Assembly: GCF_000375585.1 (NCBI RefSeq)
Contig: NZ_AQWP01000002.1
Coordinates: 992,001 to 1,056,000 of the forward strand
Length of the DNA: 64,000 bases
Source: Sinorhizobium meliloti 4H41
Lineage (GTDB): Bacteria > Pseudomonadota > Alphaproteobacteria > Rhizobiales > Rhizobiaceae
Direction: 5' to 3'
Of the stretch, positions 43,206 to 51,599 are shown one piece after another. Within the stretch, counting starts at the first letter, position 1. Every line of letters starts with the position of its first letter. The notes under the pieces are model-generated. The model saw only the letters and a list, made by a program, of their open reading frames with translations. It made no database searches and had not been told where the DNA came from. The position numbers were made by a program, and so were the translations under genes.

Positions 43206-43268
43206 CTACTCCCCGTAAGGCAGCCACACGTTCTTCACCTGCGTGGCGCGGGCAAAAACGACCGACCC
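43206..43268 (-). pseudogene. Possible remnant of an aldehyde dehydrogenase C-terminus
   Basis: Between the SDR start and the GntR gene, the minus strand encodes a short tail ending A-T-Q-V-K-N-V-W-L and then P-Y-G-E-stop, which resembles the last strand of aldehyde dehydrogenases, where a T-Q-x-K-x-V-W pattern recurs. An in-frame stop closes the frame about 20 codons upstream, so no intact gene remains. An aldehyde dehydrogenase upstream of a polyol SDR is also the order at 12084-14335. The rest of 43037-43380 shows no gene. The match is short, so this call is tentative. Confidence 0.3.
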
Positions 43269-43382
43269 TCACCCCGCATAGGCGCGATCCGGCACGCACT
43301 CTGCGACAGCTTTACTGGGATTCACCTCTGCCACTCCCGTATTTGATGTCCCCGCACAATCTGTTATATCAGAAAGGCTTTT

Positions 43383-43404
43383 TATAATGTTGTCCGTACA
43401 TCGT
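43383..43404 (+). promoter_or_regulatory. gntR promoter -10 and operator (autoregulation site)
   Basis: A consensus TATAAT (43383-43388) is directly followed by the imperfect palindrome ATGTTGTC-CG-TACATCGT (43387-43404), related to the perfect palindrome at 47772-47789. It lies about 130 bp upstream of the GntR start at 43533, so the regulator probably controls its own transcription. Confidence 0.5.
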
Positions 43405-43532
43405 TACCGGAACGAGTTGTGAGTGTCAACGCCCCGTGCACCCCGTCTGGGCGCATTTACAGATGTCCGCTTGTCAGGTCATGGGTATGAGGGGCAGAGT
43501 TATCCGCCACGGTACGAAAGGCAGAGATTCGC

Positions 43533-44267
43533 ATGAGCATCGAACGCAGTTCACCCATCCCACTCTATTTTCAGCTCGCCGGGGCGCTGCGGGCCGCGAT
43601 CGAATCCGGCGCTTACCCTCCCGGAAGCAAGCTGCCGACCGAAGGCGAGCTCTGTCAGCAGTACGACATCTCGCGCAGCGTCGTCCGGCAGGCGCTTCAG
43701 TCGCTTGCCCACGACAATCTCATCGAGACGGAGCGCGGCCGCGGCGCCTTCGTGCTGGAACGCAAGGTGCCGATCGCGCTCGTCCAGCAGCTCGATCCCC
43801 TGCTTGAAAGCATGGCCAAGGCCGGGTTCAAGCTGACGACCCGGGTGTTGAAGCAGGAGCGCATCAAGCCGCCCGCCCATGTCGTGGAGCAGATCGGCGA
43901 AAACGATGCGGTGTTTCTGGAGCGCCTGCGCTATGCGGACGGGGTAGTTTTCCTCGTGGTGCGCAACTTCCTGCCCTACTCGCGCTTTCCCGATCTGTTG
44001 CAGTCGAAGGAGCTCGAGGACGTCTCCCTCTACCAGTATCTTGCCGAGCGCTATAACGCCGTGGCGACGACCGGCAGACGGCAGGTCGAGCTCGCTCGCA
44101 TCAATGAAGAGGCGATCGCCGCCCAGTTACATGTGGAAATGAACAGTTACGTCCTGTTCAACCGGGAAATCACCTACGACCAGAACAAGCAGGTGCTCGA
44201 ATATTACGAGTCCTGGCACCATCCCGATCGGACCCGGCTGACCATCGACCTGCACCGGACCTATTGA
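43533..44267 (+). CDS. GntR-family regulator with UTRA domain
   Basis: The 244-residue protein has an N-terminal GntR winged helix (about residues 5-70, containing L-P-T-E-G-E-L-C-Q-Q-Y-D-I-S-R-S-V-V-R-Q-A-L) and a C-terminal UTRA ligand-binding domain, the HutC subfamily layout. This subfamily binds palindromes built around GT-N-TA-N-AC, in line with the ATGTTGTA-type sites found upstream of this gene, of the transketolase gene and of importer 1. It faces xylB and tkt on the opposite strand. Its likely job is to repress pentose/polyol genes until a phosphorylated intermediate appears; the effector is not known. Confidence 0.9.
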   Translation: MSIERSSPIPLYFQLAGALRAAIESGAYPPGSKLPTEGELCQQYDISRSVVRQALQSLAHDNLIETERGRGAFVLERKVPIALVQQLDPLLESMAKAGFKLTTRVLKQERIKPPAHVVEQIGENDAVFLERLRYADGVVFLVVRNFLPYSRFPDLLQSKELEDVSLYQYLAERYNAVATTGRRQVELARINEEAIAAQLHVEMNSYVLFNREITYDQNKQVLEYYESWHHPDRTRLTIDLHRTY

Positions 44268-44283
44268 GAGCGGCGCGGCATTC

Positions 44284-45717
44284 TCAGACGTGCTTGAGGC
44301 CACGATAGGTGGCGCGAAACCGAGGCAGGAGTGCATTCAGCCCCTCGAACGGCCGGGGTTCGATCAGACTGCCGGGACGGTCCGGGAACGGGATGTCCTC
44401 GATTGAGCGCCAATGGCCGGCAGCCATGCCTCCGAGATAGGCCGCGCCGATCGTGGCATTGCCGAGATCGTGTGCCGGCACAAGCGGCACCTCCAGAATA
44501 TCCGCCAGCAATTGCTGCCAGCGCGTGTCCGTGCTGCCGCCACCGGTCAGGAGTATCCGATCCGCCGACACACCGACAGCGCGCAGGGCATCCCAACTGT
44601 CGCGCACGGCGAGGGCAACGCCTTCGAAGACCGATCGGATCAGTTGGCTGCGCGTGCAGCCAAGACGCATATAGGCCCAGGCGGCGGAGGCGTTCGGATC
44701 GAGCAGCGGCGCTCGCTCGCCCGTCACATAGGGCAAGAAGATGACGCCGCCATTGCCTTCGTTCTCCTCGAAGCCCGCATGGTACATTTCCCGCCAGGAG
44801 GCGCCGAGAACGGTGCGGGCCCATTCGAATGCCGTGCCGCCGTTCTGGAGGGCGGCCATCGAGTAGAGATTGCCGCCGATGCCCCGATAACTGTTATAAA
44901 AGGGCTGGACCCGCGGTTCGATGGTTTCGACCACCGACATGATCTGGATGCCCGATCCCACCTGGAGGATGGTGGAGCCGGGCTTCGTCTGGCCCATGCC
45001 GAACAGGCAGGATGCCGTATCGGAAAGGCCTGCGGCCACCGGCGTGCCGGCAGCAAGGCCAAGCTCGGCGGCCGCGGCTGCACTCAGCCTGCCGGCGACC
45101 GAATGGGATTCGACGATGGGCGCAAGGATCGCGGGATCGATCGCCAGGTGGCTGAGGACATCGCTTGCCCAACGGTCGGCCCCGACATCGTAGAGCAGTG
45201 TCATCGACGCGTCGGAGGGCTCGGTCGCGGCCTCGCCCGTCATGACGAGCCGCAGCCAATCCTTGGGGGCGAGGATGCGGCGAATCGCACCATAGGTGGC
45301 CGGCTCGTTCCGCCGCAGCCACAGAAGGGAGAGACCGGCCATTCCGCTGACGACCGGATTGGCCAGCGGACGCCGCACCGTTTCCGGGAGGGCAAGCACC
45401 GCCTCCATTTCGGCGGTCGCCCGCTGGTCGGCCCACAGAATGGCAGGCCGCAGCGGCTTGGCGTCTGCACCGATGGCGACAAGACCGTGTGCCTGGCCCG
45501 ACAGGCCGATGCCGCGAACGTCGCCGCCGTGCCCCTCGCAGCAGGCGCGCACGGCCGCCACGGTTTGTGCCCACCAGTCCGCGGGTGACGTCTCGGCATG
45601 ACCCGGCTTGGGCGAGGAGACGGGATAGGCTCGCGCGGCCTCGGCGACAGCCTTGCCGTCGCCGTCGATCAGAAGCGCTTTGACCGAACCGGTGCCAAGG
45701 TCGATGCCGAGATACAT
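44284..45717 (-). CDS. xylB: Xylulokinase
   Basis: The 477-residue FGGY kinase has G-I-D-L-G-T-G-S-V-K, the xylulokinase motif L-S-G-Q-A-H-G-L-V, A-I-L-W-A-D-Q-R and T-E-P-S-D-A-S, then the catalytic aspartate in A-G-L-S-D-T-A-S and L-T-G-G-G-S-T-D. Length and motifs fit XylB, which phosphorylates D-xylulose with ATP; a related ketose is possible. It lies 26 bp downstream of the transketolase gene on the same strand, so D-xylulose 5-phosphate made here can pass directly to transketolase. Confidence 0.9.
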   Translation of the reverse strand: MYLGIDLGTGSVKALLIDGDGKAVAEAARAYPVSSPKPGHAETSPADWWAQTVAAVRACCEGHGGDVRGIGLSGQAHGLVAIGADAKPLRPAILWADQRATAEMEAVLALPETVRRPLANPVVSGMAGLSLLWLRRNEPATYGAIRRILAPKDWLRLVMTGEAATEPSDASMTLLYDVGADRWASDVLSHLAIDPAILAPIVESHSVAGRLSAAAAAELGLAAGTPVAAGLSDTASCLFGMGQTKPGSTILQVGSGIQIMSVVETIEPRVQPFYNSYRGIGGNLYSMAALQNGGTAFEWARTVLGASWREMYHAGFEENEGNGGVIFLPYVTGERAPLLDPNASAAWAYMRLGCTRSQLIRSVFEGVALAVRDSWDALRAVGVSADRILLTGGGSTDTRWQQLLADILEVPLVPAHDLGNATIGAAYLGGMAAGHWRSIEDIPFPDRPGSLIEPRPFEGLNALLPRFRATYRGLKHV

Positions 45718-45743
45718 GCTTTCCCCGTCATTGGATCAAGGTG

Positions 45744-47738
45744 TCAGCACAGGAACTGACCGGCCTCGGATACGATCCGTTCAGCCGTCAGGTTCATGAC
45801 GCGGTAGATTTCCGGCCCGGGCGCGGATTCGCCGAATCGGTCGACGCCGACGACCGTACCCGGTCCCCTGAGGAACTGGTACCAATAAAGCGGAGAGGCC
45901 GCCTCGACAAATATCGTCGGCGTGCCGAAAGCCAGCACGCTTTCCTGATAGTCACGGTCCTGCGCTGCGAAGAGATTGCCATTGGGAATGGATACGAGCC
46001 GAACCGCCTTGCCCTGGCCCTCCAGCACCGCCGCGGCTTCGAGAACAAGGCCGATCTCAGACCCGGTCGCGACGAGGACGACATCGGGCTTGCCGCCCGC
46101 GTCCTGCAGCACGTAGCCGCCGCGACGGATACCGTCGAGATCGGCGCTCCTATGCGCGAAAACCGCACCGTCCTGTCGCGCGGCAACGATAACGCTTGGC
46201 CCTTCACGCTTCAGCGCCGATTCCCAGGCAACGAGCGCCTCCAGTTCGCTGCCCGGCCGCCACAGCGACATGTTCGGGATAGCGCGGAGCGCCACCAGCT
46301 GCTCGCACGGCTGGTGCGTCGGCCCGTCCTCGCCCACTCCGATCGAATCGTGCGTGAAGAGGAAGATAGTCTTGAGGCCCATCAACGCCGAAAGGCGCAC
46401 GGCATTGCGGCTGTAATCGCTGAACACGAGATAGCAGGCGCCGTAGGGAATGAGACCGCCATGGGCCGCCATGCCGTTCATCATTGCCGACATGCCGAAC
46501 TCACGCACGCCATAGTGCACGAAATTTCCTGAAAAGTCGTCCGGCTTGATAGAATGCGCCGCACCTGTCCAGGCCAGCGTCGAAATCGAAACGTCGGCCG
46601 AACCACCGATCACCTCCGGCACGCTTCGGAGGAGATTGCCGAGAACGCGGTTGGAAGCCTTGCGGATCGGTTGCCTGACCGGTCCGTGAGTAAGAACCCG
46701 CTCTGCCTCGTTTGCCACGACCGCGTCGAATTCGTCCGGCAACCGGCCTGCGGTACGCCGCTTCAGCTCGGCGGCCAGTTCGGGGTGCTTCGCCTCATAG
46801 GCCGCGAAAAGGGCATTCCATTCGGCTTCCGCCCTTTCGCCGCGCGGGCGGGCGTCCCATGCCCGCATCACGGCGTCCGGCACGATGAAAGGCTCATGCT
46901 TCCAGCCGAGGTGCTCGCGGGTGCGGGCCACCTCCTCCACGCCAAGCGGCGCCCCGTGCACCTCCTCCTTGCCCTGCTTGTTCGGCGAGCCATAGCCGAT
47001 GATCGTCTTGCAGCAGATCATGGTCGGCTTGTCGCTCGAGCGGCGCGCGGCATCGAAGGCCGCGGTGATTGCCTCCGCATCGTGCCCGTCCACGTCCGCG
47101 ATGACGTTCCAGCCGAGCGCACGGAAACGAGCGGCCGTGTCGTCGGCGAACCAGCCCGGCGTCTCGCCGTCGATGGAGATGCTGTTGTCGTCATAGACGG
47201 CGATGAGCTTGTTGAGCTTCAAAGTGCCGGCGAGCGAGGCCGCCTCCTGCGCTACGCCCTCCATGAGGCAGCCGTCGCCGACGAAAACATAGGTGAAGTG
47301 ATCGACCACGGGAAAGCCGTCGCGGTTGAACTCCTGCGCAAGCTTCCTTTCCGCCAGTGCCATGCCGGCCGCCGTAGCAAAACCTTGGCCGAGCGGACCG
47401 GTCGTCGTCTCGACCCCTGCCGTGATGCCGTATTCCGGATGGCCTGGCGTCCTGGAATGCAGCTTGCGGTGATCCTTCAGATCCTGAACCGTCAGCCCGT
47501 AGCCGGAGAGATGAAGCAGCGAATAGGTCAGCATCGACCCATGTCCGTTCGACTGCACGAAACGGTCGCGGTTGATCCATTTCGGATTGGCCGGATTGTG
47601 CCGCAGGAAGTCGTTCCACAGAACCTCGGCAATGTCCGCCATTCCCATGGCCGTTCCGGGGTGGCCCGAATTCGCCTTCTGCACGACGTCAACGGTCAGG
47701 AATCGAATGGCGTTCGCCAACACCCGGCGGTCGGACAT
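45744..47738 (-). CDS. tkt: Transketolase
   Basis: This 664-residue enzyme matches bacterial transketolases over its whole length: S-G-H-P-G-T-A-M-G near residue 28, the thiamine diphosphate motif G-D-G-C-L-M-E-G-V ending in Y-D-D-N-S-I-S-I-D-G, and G-E-D-G-P-T-H-Q-P in the pyrimidine-binding domain. It transfers two-carbon units between pentose phosphates. I chose the ATG ending at 47738, preceded by GGAGG; the in-frame upstream ATG lacks support. It is an extra, pathway-linked copy with xylB, transcribed from the operator-bearing promoter at 47766-47794. Confidence 0.94.
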   Translation of the reverse strand: MSDRRVLANAIRFLTVDVVQKANSGHPGTAMGMADIAEVLWNDFLRHNPANPKWINRDRFVQSNGHGSMLTYSLLHLSGYGLTVQDLKDHRKLHSRTPGHPEYGITAGVETTTGPLGQGFATAAGMALAERKLAQEFNRDGFPVVDHFTYVFVGDGCLMEGVAQEAASLAGTLKLNKLIAVYDDNSISIDGETPGWFADDTAARFRALGWNVIADVDGHDAEAITAAFDAARRSSDKPTMICCKTIIGYGSPNKQGKEEVHGAPLGVEEVARTREHLGWKHEPFIVPDAVMRAWDARPRGERAEAEWNALFAAYEAKHPELAAELKRRTAGRLPDEFDAVVANEAERVLTHGPVRQPIRKASNRVLGNLLRSVPEVIGGSADVSISTLAWTGAAHSIKPDDFSGNFVHYGVREFGMSAMMNGMAAHGGLIPYGACYLVFSDYSRNAVRLSALMGLKTIFLFTHDSIGVGEDGPTHQPCEQLVALRAIPNMSLWRPGSELEALVAWESALKREGPSVIVAARQDGAVFAHRSADLDGIRRGGYVLQDAGGKPDVVLVATGSEIGLVLEAAAVLEGQGKAVRLVSIPNGNLFAAQDRDYQESVLAFGTPTIFVEAASPLYWYQFLRGPGTVVGVDRFGESAPGPEIYRVMNLTAERIVSEAGQFLC

Positions 47739-47765
47739 ATATAAAGCCTCCAAATCTCTCCTCAT

Positions 47766-47794
47766 CCTATAATGTTGTAAGTACAACATGACAA
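47766..47794 (-). promoter_or_regulatory. tkt-xylB promoter with perfect GntR-type palindrome in the spacer
   Basis: On the minus strand, TTGTCA (47794-47789) and TATAGG (47771-47766) are 17 bp apart, ideal sigma-70 spacing. The spacer is filled by the perfect palindrome ATGTTGTA-AG-TACAACAT (47772-47789). A regulator bound here would block polymerase directly. The transketolase start is 28 bp downstream of the -10. Confidence 0.65.
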
Positions 47795-47826
47795 GGGAGA
47801 TTCGTTGGCAATCGCCAAGGCCAACT

Positions 47827-48294
47827 TCAGGAGCGCTTGAGTGTCGGGTCGTCGAGCGCCGGATTGTAGAAGAGCGAGAGCGTCAGGCTACGCGCGATGC
47901 GCTCTGCTGTGGCCATGAACCAGGCCTTCGCTTCCTCATTCGGTGCAATGTCGTCCAGCGTCCCAGCAAAGAGCCCCAGCCATTTCGGAAAGAGTTCCGG
48001 AGAAATATTGGCGACGCCGAGATGCGCCTGCACCGGCTTTCCCCCGTAAGCGCCGCTGCGGAAGGCAACGGCGGACCAGAAGCTTTTCATCTTCTCCATG
48101 TGCTCCGGCCAGCGCCCCGAAAGCCTTGCGTCGAACACCGGCCCAAGCTCCGGATGCGCGAGCACACGCGCATAAAACGTGTCGACCAGCCTACCGATGA
48201 ACGCTTCATCGATCCCGAGTGCTTTCATCTCCGCCTTTGCGCTTTCGCGCATAGCGGGGCTTTGCACAGCGTGGCCCTGCAATTCGTCGCTCAT
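47827..48294 (-). CDS. Truncated hemoglobin, group III
   Basis: This protein of 155 residues from M-S-D-E-L matches group III truncated hemoglobins, with F-Y-A-R-V-L-A-H-P-E-L-G-P-V-F (B-helix region), W-S-A-V-A-F-R-S-G-A-Y-G-G-K-P and the heme-binding histidine in V-Q-A-H-L-G-V. Such proteins bind O2 or NO or protect against nitrosative stress. An upstream ATG (48318, M-R-P-N-R) is also possible. The gene has no obvious metabolic link to its neighbours and lies 88 bp upstream of the transketolase start on the same strand. Confidence 0.88.
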   Translation of the reverse strand: MSDELQGHAVQSPAMRESAKAEMKALGIDEAFIGRLVDTFYARVLAHPELGPVFDARLSGRWPEHMEKMKSFWSAVAFRSGAYGGKPVQAHLGVANISPELFPKWLGLFAGTLDDIAPNEEAKAWFMATAERIARSLTLSLFYNPALDDPTLKRS

Positions 48295-48429
48295 ACCATC
48301 CGCCCGGTTCGGTCGCATCTGCTGCCCACTATATAGGGATTGCGGACGTCGCGCCCAAAGCCGAACTGCAGAATGCGGCAATCTGCCCGACAAGGATCAG
48401 GCCGTAAACGGCAGCGGCGGCAGTTGCCG

Positions 48430-49743
48430 TCAATAGACGCTGTCGTAGGCCGCACAAATCTCCGTCTGCGTCTTGTCCGCCAGATAGGCGATCTCGCCCT
48501 CCTTATGCTTGACGTAGACGTCGGCAAAGCCTTCGGGGAACCAGCTGCACACTGTCGCATTGCCCTTGAAGCGCTGGAGGGCCGCTTCGAGTGTCTGCGG
48601 CAGGCGGACGTAGCCGCGGGCGGCAAGGGCCTCCGCGCTCAGGAGCGAAAGGTCTTCCTGCGTCGCCTCCGGCACCGCGAGCCCCTCCTCGATGCCCTGT
48701 ACCCCGGCATGGACGATTGCCGCGAGGGCAAGATGTGGATTGGCGGTCGCATCGGCCGCACGAAACTCGAAGTTGAACTGGGCGGCGCGGGCGATGTCGC
48801 TGATATCGGAAACCGGGCAGATGCGCACCGATGCCTCGCGATCCCGAAAACCGAGATTGTTGAAGGCTGCGCTCCAGCGATGCGGTGTGAGACGCAGGTA
48901 GGAGACCACGCTCGGCGCCGTGATCGCAATGATGGAGTCGAGATATTTCAGAATGCCGGCGACGAATTTTCCCGCAACTTCGGAAAGCTCATGTTTGCCG
49001 TTCGGATCGTAAGTGACCGGGGCACCCGCCGAATCCAGCATGCTCAAGTGGACATGCACGCCGTTGCCGACTCCGGCCGGATCGCGGATCGGCGTGAAGG
49101 TCGGCTCATAAGAAAGCTCGCGCGCGACGAGGCCGACGAGTTCGCGGGTAATCAGCGAATGGTCGGCGATGGTGACGCCCCTCTGGGGACCCATCGTCAC
49201 CTCGAACTGACCGGCGCCGAACTCCTTCAGGATCGTATCGGGCGTCACGCCAGCCTCGCGCATTGCCGCGATGATCGCCTCGCAGAAATGCCGTTCCTCC
49301 TGGAACCCTCCGAGCGTGAAGGCCTTGCCGATTTCGCCAAGGCGGTGCTTGAGCTGGAATTCATGCTCGAAGGCGCCGTAAAGCGTAACACCCGCCACGC
49401 TCTGCAGCCGCTCCAAGGCGGCCTCGAGAATAGAGCGCGTGCAGAATTCCCAGGGGCGGCCGTCGGTATAGCGAATGTTACCGAGAACAAAGTTCTCCTT
49501 CGGCGCCCCCTCCTCGCTTTCGAAGCTGACGCAGGTCGACGGATCGGGAATGAGCACGAGGTCGCCGAGCGAGCCGAAGGGGCTTTCGGCGATCGCATCG
49601 AAGCAGGTGATCTGTACATTGGTCGGCGTCCAGCCGACGCCCCGCTGCAAGCGCTTGTCCATCTGCGCCAGCGGAAAGGCCTTGCCGCGCACCTTGCCCG
49701 AGAGATCGCCGCAGCAGGCGACCATCATTTCCTCACGTTTCAT
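48430..49743 (-). CDS. Glutamine synthetase-family enzyme (probable glutamylamide ligase)
   Basis: The 437-residue protein has the GS fold: an N-terminal beta-grasp part, E-H-E-F-Q-L-K-H (metal-binding glutamates), G-A-G-Q-F-E-V-T-M, G-N-G-V-H-V-H-L-S and N-P-H-L-A-L-A-A-I. It lacks the adenylylation-type C-terminus of GlnA and is shorter, as in glutamylpolyamine or GlnT-like ligases. I chose the ATG ending at 49743, which overlaps the RpiR stop by 11 bp. It could attach glutamate to an amine from the neighbouring catabolic pathway, as in the PuuA-type route; this is inference. Confidence 0.83.
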   Translation of the reverse strand: MKREEMMVACCGDLSGKVRGKAFPLAQMDKRLQRGVGWTPTNVQITCFDAIAESPFGSLGDLVLIPDPSTCVSFESEEGAPKENFVLGNIRYTDGRPWEFCTRSILEAALERLQSVAGVTLYGAFEHEFQLKHRLGEIGKAFTLGGFQEERHFCEAIIAAMREAGVTPDTILKEFGAGQFEVTMGPQRGVTIADHSLITRELVGLVARELSYEPTFTPIRDPAGVGNGVHVHLSMLDSAGAPVTYDPNGKHELSEVAGKFVAGILKYLDSIIAITAPSVVSYLRLTPHRWSAAFNNLGFRDREASVRICPVSDISDIARAAQFNFEFRAADATANPHLALAAIVHAGVQGIEEGLAVPEATQEDLSLLSAEALAARGYVRLPQTLEAALQRFKGNATVCSWFPEGFADVYVKHKEGEIAYLADKTQTEICAAYDSVY

Positions 49744-50635
49744 CTGAGTCCCCGTTGATCCTGTCCTGGTCGTAGCCCGGCATCGCAAAGCGGATGCCGT
49801 CCCAATCCTTGATGCGCTTCTGCGTCGCCTCCCAATCGGTCTCCGAGACGCGCACGATGAGTGCCTCGACGAGCGCCATGGCAGCGGAAACCGTGTCCCA
49901 GGCCGTGCCGGCGTCGATCGGCAGCGCGACGATGTGATCGGCGTTGCGGGCAGCCGGCGACATCCACTTGTCGGTGACGACGACGATGGTCGCGCCACGC
50001 TTCTGGGCGATGTTCTCGGCAAGGCGTGCGAGGCTGAGCTGGTAACGCCGGAAATCGATCAGCAGCACGACATCTTTCCTGCGCATGCGCAGCACATGCT
50101 CCGGCCAGAACTCCGGGTTGTCGGCCATGTGGTAGATGCCGCTGCGGATCTGCCTGAGATGAATCGACAGGAAGGAAGCGATGCTGTTGCTGACGCGCCC
50201 CCCGAGCAGGAAGATGTTGCGCGACGGGTCGGCGAGAAGCTCGGCCAGAATGTCGAACTGTGCCTGTGAAACCATTCCCGTCATTTCCCCCATGACGGCC
50301 GAAACACGCGCGACATATTCCGACAGGAACTCCGAATGGCCGACCGGCCTCTGGCTGGATTTGAGGTCAAGGGGCGAGCGCCGGCCCTCCTTCAGCTCGG
50401 CGATCAATTGCCGTTGCAGGTCCTGGAAACCGCCGCAGCCGATCTTACTGACGAAACGGGTGATGGAGGGCGCGCTGACGCCAGTCTTGGCCGCCAGTTC
50501 CTGAATGCTTTCCAGGCCGGTGAAGGGGTAATCGGCGAGAATGGCATTGGCGATCTTTCGCTCGCTGGCCGTCAGCTGCCCGGCGGCCTCGCGGATCCTC
50601 GTGCGGATCGTCGTCGACGATTTCCCATCGCTCAT
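49733..50635 (-). CDS. RpiR/MurR-family transcriptional regulator
   Basis: The 300-residue protein has an N-terminal HTH_6 domain (residues about 1-80, with L-A-A-K-T-G-V-S-A-P-S-I-T-R-F-V) and a SIS domain with L-L-G-G-R-V-S-N-S and V-V-T-D-K-W. Although most SIS regulators sense sugar phosphates, this branch often controls amino-acid or amine genes. It is divergent from the N-formylglutamate amidohydrolase gene across a 148-bp gap with three TTGACT sites, and co-transcribed with the GS-like gene. Confidence 0.88.
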   Translation of the reverse strand: MSDGKSSTTIRTRIREAAGQLTASERKIANAILADYPFTGLESIQELAAKTGVSAPSITRFVSKIGCGGFQDLQRQLIAELKEGRRSPLDLKSSQRPVGHSEFLSEYVARVSAVMGEMTGMVSQAQFDILAELLADPSRNIFLLGGRVSNSIASFLSIHLRQIRSGIYHMADNPEFWPEHVLRMRRKDVVLLIDFRRYQLSLARLAENIAQKRGATIVVVTDKWMSPAARNADHIVALPIDAGTAWDTVSAAMALVEALIVRVSETDWEATQKRIKDWDGIRFAMPGYDQDRINGDSDET

Positions 50636-50684
50636 CGGTGTGTCTTCCCTTGGTTGGAACGAATATTCGCGTCCTGAAAAAAAT

Positions 50685-50734
50685 TAGTCAAACGGAAAAA
50701 TCAGATTGACTATGATTGAAAAATTTCTTTGACT
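50685..50734. promoter_or_regulatory. Candidate operator region between rpiR and the nitrogen-compound operon
   Basis: TAGTCAA (50685-50691) and TTGACTA (50706-50712) form an inverted repeat, and a further TTGACT (50729-50734) is repeated downstream. The region is also AT-rich. It lies 50-99 bp upstream of both divergent genes and could be bound by the RpiR product. Confidence 0.4.
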
Positions 50735-50783
50735 GTTCGCCATCGAAGGCCACACCGCCGGACCGCACGACGGATCTCATCTC

Positions 50784-51599
50784 ATGCTCAGGCTCGCAGA
50801 TCGCGACACGACCAGATTGCTGCAGGCGGGTGACCCGGATCCTGTAGAATGGATCAATCCTACCGGCCGATCGGCGATCTTCATCACCTGCGAACATGCG
50901 GGCCGCGCGCTGCCTGCAGCGCTTGGCGATCTCGGCATTGCACCCGAGGAAATGGACCGTCACATCGCCTACGACGTCGGCGCCGAGGGTGTTGCACGCG
51001 GCATTTCCGAACGCCTCGATGCAGCACTCGTCCTGCAGCGCTACAGCCGGCTCGTCATCGACTGCAATCGCCCCTTGGAAGCGACGGACTGCTTCGTGGC
51101 GCAGAGCGACGGGACCGTCGTTCCGGTCAATGCCGACCTGTCCGATCGCGAACGTCGCGGCCGCTACGTGGAAATCCATCAGCCGCTGCACGAGGCGATC
51201 GCCGTCGCGCTCGACCGGCGACAGGCGGCCGGCAAGCCGCTCTTCCTCGTCTCGGTACATAGCTTCACGCCCGTCATGCGCGCGACCGGCGCCGTCCGGG
51301 ATTTCGAACTCGGCTTTCTCTACAATCGCGACGCCCGTTTCGCCGAACGGCTGGCCGAAGTCTTCCGCGCCGCCAATCCGGACGTTACCGTCAGGCTCAA
51401 CGAGCCGTACCACGTCGACGATCTCTCCGACTACACGATCCCCGTGCACGGCGAGCGGCGCGGCATTCCGCATGTGCTTCTCGAAGTGCGCAACGATCTC
51501 ATCAACGACGCCCGCGGACAACAGGAATGGGCGGACCGGCTGGCCGGCCCCCTCCGGCTTGCGGCAGAAAGCATCGAAGGAACCAATGATGGCCGCTGA
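50784..51599 (+). CDS. N-formylglutamate amidohydrolase-family protein
   Basis: This 271-residue protein is an FGase (PF05013-type) family member, with T-C-E-H-A-G near residue 36, S-R-L-V-I-D-C-N-R, H-S-F-T-P and R-N-D-L-I. HutG hydrolyses N-formyl-L-glutamate in histidine use, but no other hut gene is here, so an N-formyl or related amide of another compound is more likely. It is the first gene of the plus-strand operon and overlaps the next gene by 14 bp. Confidence 0.83.
   Translation: MLRLADRDTTRLLQAGDPDPVEWINPTGRSAIFITCEHAGRALPAALGDLGIAPEEMDRHIAYDVGAEGVARGISERLDAALVLQRYSRLVIDCNRPLEATDCFVAQSDGTVVPVNADLSDRERRGRYVEIHQPLHEAIAVALDRRQAAGKPLFLVSVHSFTPVMRATGAVRDFELGFLYNRDARFAERLAEVFRAANPDVTVRLNEPYHVDDLSDYTIPVHGERRGIPHVLLEVRNDLINDARGQQEWADRLAGPLRLAAESIEGTNDGR

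Noticed and set aside
50784..51599. Histidine-utilisation gene hutG
   Set aside because: The family fits, but no hutU, hutH, hutI or hutC gene is near, so the name is not justified.
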